A DNA stretch of 64,000 nt from Labilithrix sp. Its GTDB lineage: Bacteria; Myxococcota_A; Polyangia; Polyangiales; Polyangiaceae. A model generated the notes under the pieces. That model was not told the DNA's origin and ran no database searches. It saw only the letters and a list, made by a program, of their open reading frames with translations. The stretch covers positions 1 to 64,000 of the forward strand of contig JAHBWA010000013.1 in NCBI GenBank assembly GCA_019637195.1, given 5' to 3'. A program made the position numbers and the translations under genes. This document shows positions 43,257-52,646 of this stretch, one piece after another; the stretch's first letter is position 1, and each line of letters begins with the position of its first letter.

Positions 43257-45701
43257 ATGTTGCACAAGCTGAAGGGACTGTTCGTCGTCGTCGCCGCGCT
43301 GGCGACGCTCCTCCTCGCGGCGGCCTTCGGCTCCGGCTGCGGTGACGAGAGCTCGGACCTCCCCGGCACCGATCCGGACGCCTCGCAGGCCGACGTGTCG
43401 CCGACCGACGCGGGCAGCGACGTCGCGGACGACGTGACGCCGGGCGCCCCGTTCAACGTGGCGAGCGCGGCTTCGACGAGCGCGACGCGCATCACCGTCA
43501 CCTTCGACGCGCCTCCCAACCCGGCGCAGGCGGCCGCGCTCGCCAACTACGCGGCACCCGGCCTGACGTTCAGCGGAACGCCGACGGTGTCCGGACGCGT
43601 CGTCACGCTGACGACGAGCGTGCAGTCGGCGACCCCCTACACGCTGACGGTCTCGAACGTCACGCGCGGGTCGGACGCCCAGGCGCTCGCGACGCGCACC
43701 GCGACCTTCACCGGACGCGCGCCCTTCAACGTCGCGAGCGCGGCGTCGACGGACAGCGTCACGCTGACCGTCACCTTCGACGCAGCGCCGAACGCGGCGC
43801 AGGCCACCACGCTCGCGAGCTACACCGTCCCCGGCCTCACGCTCAGCGGGACGCCGACCTTGGACGGCAGCACGGTGACCCTGACGACGAGCGCGCAGCA
43901 GAGCCAGAGCTACACGGTCACCGTCGCGAACGTCACCCGCGCGAGCGACGGGGAGCCCTTGGCGACCGCGATCGCCGACTTCACGGGCACCGACACGTTC
44001 AACGTCGCGAGCGCCGCGGCGACCGGGAACACTGCGCTGACCGTGACGTTCGACGCGCCGCCCGACGCCGCTCAGGCGGCGACGCTCTCCAACTACGACG
44101 TCCCCGGGCTCACCTTGAGCGGGACGCCCACGCTCGCGGGCAGCGTCGTCACGCTCGAGACGTCGGCGCAGGCCGCGCAGGCCTACACGGTGACGGTGAG
44201 CGGCGTCACGCGCGCGGCGGACGCCGCGCCGCTCGTCGTCGACAGCGCGACGTTCCAGGGCCGGACCTCCTTCAACGTCGAGAGCGCGACCGCGCGGAGC
44301 TCGACCTCCCTCGAGGTCGCGTTCGACGCGCCGCCCAGCGCCGCCGCGGCGGCGACGCTCGCGAACTACGACGTCCCCGGGCTGACGCTCAGCAACCCCG
44401 TCCTCGCCGGGAGCCTCGTGACGTTCACGACGACGCCGCAGGCGGCGCAGACGTACACGGTCACGGTCTCGAACGTCACGCGCGACGCCGACGGCGACGC
44501 GCTGGCCGTGACGACGGCGACCTTCGAGGGCCGCGCGCCGTTCTCCGTCCAGGGCGCGCAGTCGACGAGCGCGGTGTCGATCGCGGTGACGTTCGACGCC
44601 GCGCCGAACGTGGCCCAGGCGACGACGCTCGCCAACTACACGGTGCCGGGCCTCACGCTGAGCGGCGATCCGACGCTCGTGGGCAGCACCGTCACCCTCC
44701 GGACGACCGCGCAGCTCGCCCAGGACTACACGGTCACCGTGGCCGGCGTGACGCGCGCGAGCGACGGCGAGCCGCTCACCACGACGACGGCCGACTTCAG
44801 CGGCACCGCCGTGCAGGCGCCGACGGTCACGAACGTCGTCGTGACGGCGACGCTCCCGGACAACGGGACGACGCCGTACAACACCGGCACGACGACCGTG
44901 ACCTTGACCGGCACCGATCTCGGGACGGTCGACTGCGCCGGCATGACGAAGGGCATCGCGCTCGGCGATCTCAACGGCATCGACGAGCCGGTCGGCACCC
45001 GGGCAGCGAGCTGCACCGTCGACTCCGACACGCAGATCACCGCGACGTTCCCCGCGGGCATCCGCACGAACGGCGCGACCGGCTGGGACGTGATCGCGAC
45101 CAACACCGCGGGGAGCAACGCGACGAGCGACGTCCACTTCGTCCCGCGCGCGGGGCTGCTGATCAGTGAGGTCTACACGGGCACGACCAACGCGACCGAC
45201 CACGAGTTTATCGAGATCTACAACCCGACCGGCACGAGCATCGACACCTCCCCGGCGGGCCTGAACCTCCGGCTGCGTATCCGGAACGGCGCTGGCACGA
45301 CCGACGTCAGCAAGACGCTCACGCCCGTGACAGACGGGATCATTCCGTCTCACGGTTTCCTCCTCATCGTCTCGAGCCAGTCGGGGCCGCCGGACCTCTG
45401 GTTCGCGGAACGCGACTACACCTACAGCGCGGACCTCGTCTCGAGTGGCAGCGTCTACATCAGCCTCAGCGCCACCGCGCAGGCACTCGTGATCGACAAG
45501 GTCGGCATGGGCGGCCAGCCGCAAGGCGGCTACGAAGGCGCCGCACTCGCGAGCGTCCCTAGCAACGTCAGCGCCGAGCGCAAGCCCGCCGGCGGCGCGG
45601 GCCACGCGACCGACACCGACGACAACTCCGCCGACTTCAACGCGCCCTCGGCCGCGATCACCCCGCGCGGCACCGCGAGCGCTCCCCAGCCCGAGCCCTG
45701 A
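43257..45701 (+). CDS. Surface lipoprotein with five Ig-like repeats and a lamin-tail domain
   Basis: Predicted 814 residues. Signal VVAALATLLLAAAFGSGC, then an acidic linker. Five tandem ~91-residue beta-sandwich repeats follow, each beginning with an FNVASA-like strand and containing V(T/A)FDAPP, NYxVPGLTLSG and YTVTVSNVTR motifs (SbsA/Big-type Ig fold). After them come an IPT/TIG-like domain with a Cys pair (VDCAGMTKG, ASCTVDSDTQI) and a lamin-tail-like domain (LLISEVYTGTTNATDHEFIEIYNP split over 45150-45230). Probably a surface adhesin or nuclease-associated display protein; no catalytic motif is seen. Stands alone between hairpin and leaderless promoter. Confidence 0.75.
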   Translation: MLHKLKGLFVVVAALATLLLAAAFGSGCGDESSDLPGTDPDASQADVSPTDAGSDVADDVTPGAPFNVASAASTSATRITVTFDAPPNPAQAAALANYAAPGLTFSGTPTVSGRVVTLTTSVQSATPYTLTVSNVTRGSDAQALATRTATFTGRAPFNVASAASTDSVTLTVTFDAAPNAAQATTLASYTVPGLTLSGTPTLDGSTVTLTTSAQQSQSYTVTVANVTRASDGEPLATAIADFTGTDTFNVASAAATGNTALTVTFDAPPDAAQAATLSNYDVPGLTLSGTPTLAGSVVTLETSAQAAQAYTVTVSGVTRAADAAPLVVDSATFQGRTSFNVESATARSSTSLEVAFDAPPSAAAAATLANYDVPGLTLSNPVLAGSLVTFTTTPQAAQTYTVTVSNVTRDADGDALAVTTATFEGRAPFSVQGAQSTSAVSIAVTFDAAPNVAQATTLANYTVPGLTLSGDPTLVGSTVTLRTTAQLAQDYTVTVAGVTRASDGEPLTTTTADFSGTAVQAPTVTNVVVTATLPDNGTTPYNTGTTTVTLTGTDLGTVDCAGMTKGIALGDLNGIDEPVGTRAASCTVDSDTQITATFPAGIRTNGATGWDVIATNTAGSNATSDVHFVPRAGLLISEVYTGTTNATDHEFIEIYNPTGTSIDTSPAGLNLRLRIRNGAGTTDVSKTLTPVTDGIIPSHGFLLIVSSQSGPPDLWFAERDYTYSADLVSSGSVYISLSATAQALVIDKVGMGGQPQGGYEGAALASVPSNVSAERKPAGGAGHATDTDDNSADFNAPSAAITPRGTASAPQPEP
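43446..44812 (+). repeat. Five tandem ~273-bp coding repeats
   Basis: The conserved TTC codon of the first strand recurs at 43452, 43725, 43998, 44271 and 44541, i.e. spacing 273, 273, 273 and 270. Copies are diverged rather than identical, so this is an old array. Confidence 0.85.
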
Positions 45702-45712
45702 TCCGAGCCACC

Positions 45713-45736
45713 GGCGGGCGACGACGGTCGCCCGCC
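45713..45736. terminator. Perfect hairpin between convergent genes
   Basis: 10-bp stem GGCGGGCGAC / GTCGCCCGCC with a GACG tetraloop, between the Ig-repeat lipoprotein (+) and hslO (-). It has no T tract. Confidence 0.65.
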
Positions 45737-45839
45737 GCGCGGCGCCGTGAGCGCTTCGGAGCTCTATCCGGACCAACCCGCGCCGTCGGGAGCGGGGCTC
45801 GAGCGCGGCCCGTCTCAGCCGCGCGCGGCGCGCGCGTCG

Positions 45840-46703
45840 TCAGTTCGCCGGCTCGAGGAGCTTCCGGAGCTGCTCCATCGTGAACTCGTAGTTCGTGCGG
45901 CAGTAGTCGCACTGGATCTCGAGCGTCTTGCCCTCGTCCATGAGCGACTCGATGTCGCCGCGCGGGAGCGAGGCGAGGCTCCCGGCGAGGCGCTCGGGGC
46001 TGCAGTTGCAGCCGAAGTGGACCGTGCGCTCGCCGACCTTCGTGTAGGGCATCCCGTAGAGCGTCTCCGCGAGGAGCGCCTCCGGCGAGGCAGCGCCGCG
46101 CGCGAGCAAGGGGACGATGTCCTCGAAGTCCTTGAGGCGCTCGGTCATGACCATGAGCGGGCCCTCGGCGACCTCGGGCAGGAGCTGGACCATGTAGCCG
46201 CCCGCGGCGACGACCTCCCCCGCGGCGAGGTGACAGCCGACGGCCATCACGGTGACGACCTGCTCGGACTCCTGCATGTACGCCATGAACGCGGACGAGA
46301 TCGTCGGCGTCCCGTGCGGCACCTCGACCACGCCCTGGTGGAGCTGACCGTTGTGGAGCGTGCGCGCGACCTGGATGAGGCCGCGCTCGCCGAGCGGCAT
46401 CGTCTTCGTGGTCTTGGGGACCTGCACGAGCCCGCGCGTGGCGCCGTCGGGGTGGGTGTCCGCGATCATGCGGGACTTCGGGTCGTCGCCCTGGAGGATC
46501 GCCTGGAGCCGGTTGTCCGGCGCCATGCTCTCGCGGACGAGGATCGCGCCGGTGAGGAGATCGGCGAACGTACGGACGAGCTCGAGCGTCTCGGGCTTCT
46601 GCGCCGCGAGGGCGCCACGGACGGTGGCGGTCGTATCGGCCGCGATCACGCGGAAAGCTCCGTCGTCCGTGATGGCCCGGAGCACGTTGTCTTGATGGAC
46701 CAA
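45840..46703 (-). CDS. hslO: Hsp33 redox-regulated chaperone
   Basis: Predicted 287 residues. The C-terminal zinc switch is intact: FGCNCSPERL and then IQCDYCRTNYEF, the CxC...CxxC signature of Hsp33. The body shows DNVLRAITDDGAFRVIAADTT, the family N-terminus, and a TLHNGQLHQGVVEVPHGT-like middle. In oxidative stress the Cys form disulfides, zinc is released and holdase activity is switched on. No ATG fits the N-terminus; the TTG at 46703 with GGGAG just upstream is the best start. Confidence 0.9.
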   Translation of the reverse strand: MVHQDNVLRAITDDGAFRVIAADTTATVRGALAAQKPETLELVRTFADLLTGAILVRESMAPDNRLQAILQGDDPKSRMIADTHPDGATRGLVQVPKTTKTMPLGERGLIQVARTLHNGQLHQGVVEVPHGTPTISSAFMAYMQESEQVVTVMAVGCHLAAGEVVAAGGYMVQLLPEVAEGPLMVMTERLKDFEDIVPLLARGAASPEALLAETLYGMPYTKVGERTVHFGCNCSPERLAGSLASLPRGDIESLMDEGKTLEIQCDYCRTNYEFTMEQLRKLLEPAN

Positions 46704-46921
46704 GGTCTCCCAATCCTCGCACGAAACGCGCGCGCGCGCAGGTCTGCTGTCGCGATCCCAGCGCGAGCGTGGGAGCGGACGCTGGCGCGGCGAGCTCATG
46801 CACCGAGCCGATGCGCCGGAGATCGCGCGACGCTCGAACGAGCCCCGCGCGCCCGAAGATGGATCGACCGAGCGCGGTCCCCACGAGCCGCAGGGGCGGC
46901 GTGCGCTGCGCGTACGCGAGC

Positions 46922-48214
46922 CTAGTAGCCCGCGGGGAGCACGACGTCCCAGAGGGGCGTGACCTCGCGCGTGCAGTTGTTCCGGTCGGTGTTGCCGCTC
47001 GCGTCCTCGGAGCACTCCTTGATCGGCCCGTCGAGGTACGCCATCTCGAGATCGTGATAGCCGGGGAGAACGGCGTCGTCCCAGCGATCGGGGCGGATGC
47101 CGCCCCACGAGTTCTTCACCCGGACGAACTCGATCTTCGTCCCGTCGGCGAGCGCCTTCTCCATCTCCTCTTCGGTCGCCTGCTCGCCCGCCTTCAGGAG
47201 GCCGACGCCCGGCACCTCCGCCTGGTAGTCGTGCATGACCGTCATGTGACCGCCCTGCGAGCCGGGGCCGCGGCGATCGAGCTCGGACTTCGAGAAGCGC
47301 GAGTCGCGCGCGAGCGCGTTGAAGTCGACCTTCCACGACGTGATGACCGGCTGGCCGTCGTGGAGCGCCTTCTGGACGCGCTTCCAGAACCCGCGGCGAG
47401 CGGAGGCGCCGGACGGGTAGTTGACCTCGTTCCACGCGAACTTGCCCTGACGCGGCGCCCACCAGCCGTTGCCCCTGCCGAGGGCCTCGGAGAGCGAGCC
47501 CGTCACGAACGCGCCGGTCTCCGGATCCTTCAGGCGCGCCTCGAAGTCCTGCGGGCGGATCACCTTGTTGTCGGCGGCGACCTCGTTCGCGAGCCCCGAG
47601 CGATCGAGCGTGCGCTCGACGCGCTCGCCGAAGACGGCGTCGATGCGGGCGATCTGCTCGGCGTCGAGCCGCCAGGCGCGATCGAGCTCCTGACGAACGA
47701 GCTGACGGTCGCGCCGCGCGCTCGGCTCCTTCAGCGCGCCCGACTTGAGCGACGCGTTGATCGTGTCGAGCGCCGTCTTCTGGCGGTTCGACATCTCCGT
47801 GTCCGCTTCGCTCGGGATGAAGTCGCCCTCGTTCATCAGGCCGTAGCGCACGATGAGATCGGCCGCGGTGCCGTAGCTGCCGCCGGTCGCGATCTCGTCA
47901 CCGCGCCCGCCGTTCGCGATCTGCTCGAACCAGTGCCAGTAGGTGTGCCACGACTCGGACGTGTCTTGCTCCGGTAGGCCCGCGGCCTGGTGCATCGCCT
48001 CGAGCCAGCTCGCGGTCGCGTACAGCCAGCAGTTGCCGATCGACTGCCGCTTCACCTTCGTGTGGCTGACCTGCGTGATGTCGTCCTTGGACGACTCGTC
48101 TTCGCCGCTGACCGCATTGTCATCGGCGTCCGCCGCGCAGCCCACCGCCCCGACGGTGGCGAGAGCGAGCATCGACGCGAGCGACAACCAGCGAGACTTA
48201 CCGAGCAGATCCAT
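46922..48214 (-). CDS. Papain-family (C1) peptidase lipoprotein
   Basis: Predicted 430 residues. Lipoprotein signal ends at VGAVGC (C26), then an acidic linker. Papain-fold residues: oxyanion Gln (Q57) in KRQSIGNCWLYATASW, nucleophile C62, His in GGHMTVMHDY (H323), Asn in VKNSWGG (N368). The large insert between Cys and His (~260 residues, rich in charged helices) recalls bleomycin-hydrolase/C1B-type enzymes. A strong ribosome binding site (GGGAGGAAG) precedes the ATG, and a TACCCT sequence lies further up. A cell-surface protease is likely, possibly predatory or nutritive. Confidence 0.85.
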   Translation of the reverse strand: MDLLGKSRWLSLASMLALATVGAVGCAADADDNAVSGEDESSKDDITQVSHTKVKRQSIGNCWLYATASWLEAMHQAAGLPEQDTSESWHTYWHWFEQIANGGRGDEIATGGSYGTAADLIVRYGLMNEGDFIPSEADTEMSNRQKTALDTINASLKSGALKEPSARRDRQLVRQELDRAWRLDAEQIARIDAVFGERVERTLDRSGLANEVAADNKVIRPQDFEARLKDPETGAFVTGSLSEALGRGNGWWAPRQGKFAWNEVNYPSGASARRGFWKRVQKALHDGQPVITSWKVDFNALARDSRFSKSELDRRGPGSQGGHMTVMHDYQAEVPGVGLLKAGEQATEEEMEKALADGTKIEFVRVKNSWGGIRPDRWDDAVLPGYHDLEMAYLDGPIKECSEDASGNTDRNNCTREVTPLWDVVLPAGY

Positions 48215-48414
48215 GTCTTCCTCCCGAGGGGCGTCTGAGCCCGCCCGGGCGACCTGCGAAGGGTATGCCTGAGTCGTCGCCCCACCTACATCGGCCAAAT
48301 CATGCGATTTCGACCGGATCAGGAGGGTCTTTCACGGTCCGTGGGTGGATCGACGACCCACCTGCGTCTCCGCGAAGCCGCGCGGGATCGGGCGCATCGC
48401 CGATCCCGCGCCGG

Positions 48415-49217
48415 TCACTGGAACGCGATGTCGAACGCGCCGCGGAGGCCGGCGTTGATGTTCAGGCCGATCGAGCTGCCGGTCCCCGTGTAGAGCGGGT
48501 TGTTCTCGAACTCCGGCGGCACCGCGATGATCGACCGCGGGAGGGTCGCCTGATCGCGGTGGAGGAACATCAGATCCGCCCCGATGAACGCACCGATGCG
48601 GAGAAACTGCGTGACCCAGTAGCTGGCGTTGACGTCGAGGCCGACGAGCAGCCCGCGCATGTCGATGTTCGGCGGCAGGATCGCGCCGGGCGGGAGCGAC
48701 CGGCGGTAGAGGCCCTCCTCGATGTGCTGGTCGAAGACGTAGCCGACGTGCGCCGAGAAGATCGGCGACACGGGACGGAGGGGGAGCGCGTAGCCCGCGG
48801 CGAGCGCGAAGGTCCAGAGCGTGGACTCCGTCGTGTCGTAGACGCGCCAGCGGACGCCGAAACGAACGTCCCGGAGGCGCACGCCCGTCGAGAGGCCGTA
48901 GAGCAGGCCGTTCGCGACGGTGCGATCGAAGCCCGTGTTGTCGGAGACGCCGCCGAGATCGGAGCGGGTGAACGCGAAGTCGCCGGAGAAGTAGATCGCC
49001 TTGGCGGACTCGACGCTGGTGTCGAGCTCCTTCTTCGGCGCGTCGGCCTGCGGCTCCTCGGCCGCCTTCTGCTCGGCCGCCTTCTCCTCGTCGGTCTTCG
49101 CCTCCTCACGGCTGTGGGCTCGGTCCCCGGCGCGGCGTTCAGGCTTGCGTGCTCGGCGCGCGAAGGCCGCGCTCGCAGGCCCGAGCGTCGCTCGAGCGCG
49201 AACGCACGCGACATCAT
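48415..49217 (-). CDS. Outer-membrane beta-barrel protein (frame break near the signal peptide)
   Basis: The mature part, from an EEKAAEQKAAEE linker onward, reads intact as a ~230-residue barrel: AIYFSGDFAFTRSDLGG, LLYGLSTGVRLRDVRFG, LRIGAFIGADLMFL, ending GAFDIAFQ with the terminal aromatic. Upstream, the ATG pair at 49212-49217 starts MMSRAFAL in one frame, while ATLGPASAAFA continues in another. A single shift near 49170-49190 therefore separates the signal peptide from the barrel. This is the left edge of the frame-broken zone. Function unknown; OmpA/OmpW-like size. Confidence 0.6.
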
Positions 49218-49309
49218 CCCGACAGGCGCGGCGCGCTTCGGGCGCCGTGGAGGAGGGGCCTTCGGCCCACGCAGTAGCATTGGCATGGCGCGCATTGGGC
49301 ATACTTTGG

Positions 49310-50130
49310 CGGGAATACCACCACGTTTCCTCGGCGCGCCGCGTCGCCGGAACCACGCGACGACGAGGACCACGAGGCCGGCCAGGAACACCACCACCCC
49401 GACCCCGGCGACGACGAGGCGTTTGCGTTGCGGATGTTCAGCAGGAGGCGTCGTCGTAGATGACGAGCCGGCGCTCGGCGATCGGGCGCGGCCGACGCGA
49501 TCCGGCCGGATCGACCGCCGCCGGAGGCGGCTCCTCGCTCGACGCGACGAACGGACCGACGAGCCGCTCGACGACCAGCTCCGGCGGCGGCCCCGCGCGA
49601 GCCGCCCGCCCGACAGCGCCTCGGGTCCGGGCCCGACCCCTGTCGCTCGTCCGGGTGCTGCGACGTCGGGCGTTGAGGGACATTACCGCCGTAGAAAGGA
49701 CGTTGGGCGGCTCGCCGGTCAGCCAGCCGACCGCCTCGGCACGCGTGTTCCCAGCCGGATCCTTCACGCGGACGACGACGCATCTTCGCCTCGACGAGCG
49801 TGGCGCCCTCGTGACTCGAGCCCGGCGCGCTCGAACGTCGCCTGGACGCTGACCGTGTAGCGACGGCCGGGCTCCGGCACGAGGGTCACACCATCGGGCG
49901 CCCGTCGAGGGCAGAAAGGTGTCGATCGGGTGGCGGCCGTTCCACGCGAAGAGCGGCCGGATCGTTGAACGCCCCCGATGATCGATGAGCCCGGGGGACG
50001 AGGACGAAGCCGAAACGACGCACGCCGCTCCCTTACCACGGGCCCGAGCGCGGCGGGCCGCGCGGAGAAGAGGCTTCCCACGGATGCGCCGACCTGGGAT
50101 CCTGCGTCCCGTCGAAGGTTCGCGCGATGG
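49310..50130 (-). pseudogene. Frame-broken membrane protein with a C-terminal anchor
   Basis: Boundaries are approximate. Pieces in different minus frames join into one product: TFLPSTGAPDGVTLVPEPGR-like text (split), YTVSVQATFERAGLESRG, VRVKDPAGNTRAEAVGW, PPPELVVERLVGPFVASSEE, AERRLVIYDDASC, then a membrane helix VVVFLAGLVVLVVAWF followed by Arg residues. The arrangement suggests an extracytoplasmic domain with a C-terminal anchor. At least three frame changes are needed. I do not recognise the family. Confidence 0.3.
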
Positions 50131-50792
50131 CCGGCCCCGACGAAGACACGCGCGCAGCCGAGCACTCACCTCGGAGCGCATCCGCGACGAGGCCTCACCT
50201 CATCGAAGCCGAGGGGCTCGATGCGTTCAACTACGCCGCAAGCTCAGGCGCGCGCTCAGTAAGGCGATGGCGATCTACTGGTATTACCCGAGCAAGGACG
50301 CGCTGCTCGACGCCGTCGTCGGACGCTGGTCGCCAAGCTCGGCGGCCCGGCGACGGACGAGGACGAGGCCGCCCCCCGCGAACGTCGCGACGCCCGCCGA
50401 CTTCATCGACGCGCTCCGCACGCTGGCCCCGCGTACCGCGGCCTGGCGCACGCTACCCGAACGCGTTCCCCTGCTCGCGTCGCGCCGCTTCACGACCGAG
50501 GGGGACGTACTGGTTCGCCGGTGACCTGTTCACGCTCGCCGAGCACGACGCAAACGCGCGGACGACCGCCGCCCTTCTATCCGGCTCGTCGCAGGCTACT
50601 GCAACGGCGTCCGCGTTGAACAGAGCTCGCGGGGCTCCATGACCTCCGAGGCCGGTCGCGACGGGAAGGGGAGGCGATCAGCAAGCTCCGCAGCTCGCGG
50701 CGATCTTCGCGTGGCTGGCGCCGGAGCACCACGAAGACGTCTTCTCGTTCGGGCTCGAGCTGCTCCTGTCTGCGCTCCATGACACACGCTGA
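50127..50792 (+). pseudogene. TetR-family regulator, multiply frameshifted
   Basis: The N-terminal HTH is recognisable across frames: LTSERIRDEA, then LIEAEGLDAF, then KAMAIYWYYPSKDALLDAVVGR. The C-terminal ligand-binding part continues as FIDALRTLA, then TYWFAGDLFTLAE, and finally AAIFAWLAPEHHEDVFSFGL ending HDTR-stop at 50792. The length (~220 codons) suits a complete regulator. One break, at about 50326, is explained by loss of one C (CGCTGGTC for CGCCTGGTC). At least six shifts are needed. A perfect palindrome lies downstream, in front of the porin. Confidence 0.7.
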
Positions 50793-50925
50793 CCCGGCCG
50801 GCGACCGCGAGCCCGGCAGCGACCGCGAAGCCGGCGCGCGGCGCGAGACGAGCGCGAGACCTCCGTCGCGAAGGGCGCCCTTGACGCGGTCGGTCGAAAT
50901 CGTCGGACCGACATTGCACGGCCGA

Positions 50926-50940
50926 TTTTACAGTGTAAAA
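50926..50940. promoter_or_regulatory. Perfect 7-1-7 palindrome, candidate TetR operator
   Basis: TTTTACAGTGTAAAA, a perfect 15-base palindrome and the most AT-rich spot nearby. It sits 134 bases after the TetR remnant and ~15 bases before the porin start, where a repressor would block the porin-lipoprotein operon. Confidence 0.6.
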
Positions 50941-50953
50941 GAACGGAGCCATC

Positions 50954-52638
50954 TTGACAGGGAAGCGGAAACATCCTTCATGGCGCTGCAGCGCCGCGCT
51001 CTTCACCGCGGCGCTCGGCGCGAGCGCTCTTCCGGGCGACGTCGCGCGCCGGAGCCGTCGAGCCCTGGTCCGATCGATCCCGTCAGAAAGCTGACGCGCC
51101 GCTCAGCGCGTCGACCGGGTTCCGCGGCGCCGCCAGGGAAATGCCGCGCGAACAGCGTCGCCGTGCGCCCGCTCGATCTGAACAGCAGCACGCGCGATCG
51201 CCACTGGGCGTGCTCGAGCACCGCCACCGCCTCGAGCGCGGGCCTCGACTGGGAAGACAAGGTCCGCCTCGTCACGTCAGTCGGCGACGATGCTCGACAG
51301 CACGCGTCCTCTGGGGCGACAACGGCACGCGCGACGACGCCGCCACCCCGACGAGCGGCGCCAGCGTCGGCACGGTGGTCAGCGAACGCCGCCGGCCCGT
51401 GCACGTCGCGCTCCGCCCCGGCGAGCGCCGCAGGCCGTCGAGCTACCGCTACGGCCTCTGCGACTCCGATCCGGTCTTCGTCCGCCGCCTCTACGGCGAC
51501 GTCATCGCCAGTCGGCCTCCTCACATCGGCCGCCAGCCGTTCACCGAGGCGCGTCGATCGCCGTCAACGGCGGCGACAGCCAGCGAAACCGCTTCGGCTT
51601 CGCGCGGCGCGGCAACAGCGCCGACCGGATCTCTTCATGACCAAACCGCTCCGAGGCCTTCAAGCCGAAGGCCGAGCGCGACAAGTCCGAGACGCGCGGC
51701 GTCTTCCTCATCCTCGCGTACGACCGCCTCGTCACCGACAACCCGCAGCGCCTCTCCGACGATCTCCACGGGTGGATCTCCGCCATTCGCTGGCTCGAGC
51801 CCACGCACCGCCTCGGCGAGGACTTCGAGCGCGGCTCTTCCGCCTACCGCTGGAGCAAGGACAACGACACCGGCGTCTCCGCGGTCGGCGAAGGCGCGTG
51901 ATCGAGATCGGGTCGAACCTCCACGCCGGCATGGGACGTCGTTCGTCACCGGCTCGACGCGCGAAGGTCAGCGACGCCAAATCCGCGTCATCACGAACGA
52001 TCCGTCGGTCGTGCAAGACATCCGCCAGCTCGGCGCGCGCGCCACCATCAAGTGGGACCAGCCCTTCTACTCCTCTACCTCGAGGGCGACTACGCCTCCG
52101 GCGACTCCGACCCGCAGACGCCGCGCTCCCCTCACCAGTTCCGCTTCGCCGACGACGCGAACGTCGGCCTCCTCCTCTTCAAGCACGTCCTCGCGCAGAG
52201 CGCGCGCGGCCGCCGCCGGCGTCGCCGTCCTGCGCGATCTCGGCGCGCCGTCGTACCCGCTCGAGCAGGTCGCCACGCGCGGCGCGTTCACCAACGCCGC
52301 CGCGCGCTCTTCCACGCAGGTCGACGTGCAGCCGAGTCGACAAGCTCCTCGTCCGCGGCGGCGCCCTCTTCCGCTGGGCGCCGGCGCGCCTCGATCCGAT
52401 CGCGTCGCTCCAGCGCCGTGGCGAGCAACCACCTCGACGACGACCTCGTCAATTTCGTGGGCGGACGCCCCGGACGCTACTACGGCACCGAGCTCGATCT
52501 CCGCGTGCAGTACCCGTTTGATCACTTCGTAGCCCGTCTCGGAAGCCGCCGTCCTCTTCCCGGGCAGCGCGCTCGAGGACATAACGGCGACGCCGTCCGG
52601 AGCTGGCTCGGTCAGGCCCGCGGGACGTTCACTTTTGA
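50954..52638 (+). pseudogene. Outer-membrane porin, multiply frameshifted
   Basis: Collinear pieces in three frames rebuild a ~550-residue barrel: a signal-like CSAALFTAALGASALPGDVA, LDWEDKVRLVTSV, VLWGDNGTRDDA, SYRYGLCDSDPVFVRRLYGD, LILAYDRLVTDNPQRLSDDL, AIRWLEPTHRLGEDFE, TSFVTGSTREGQ, YLEGDYASGDSDPQT, QFRFADDANVGLLLFKHVLA, DDDLVNFVGGRPGRYYGTEL, then RSWLGQARGTFTF at the end. Several breaks fit the loss of one base from a run, e.g. near 51899 (GCGTG for GCGGTG), 52073 (TCCTC for TCCCTC) and 52635 (four T where five give a stop). It resembles alginate-export-like porins. Confidence 0.6.
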
Positions 52639-52646
52639 GGCCCCCG

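Noticed and set aside
43446..44812. Possible segmental duplication or mobile repeat
   Set aside because: The repeats are whole Ig-like protein domains in one open frame.
48302..48493. Small plus-strand open frame at 48302
   Set aside because: No ribosome binding site and no homology-like motif; it overlaps the end of the barrel gene on the other strand.
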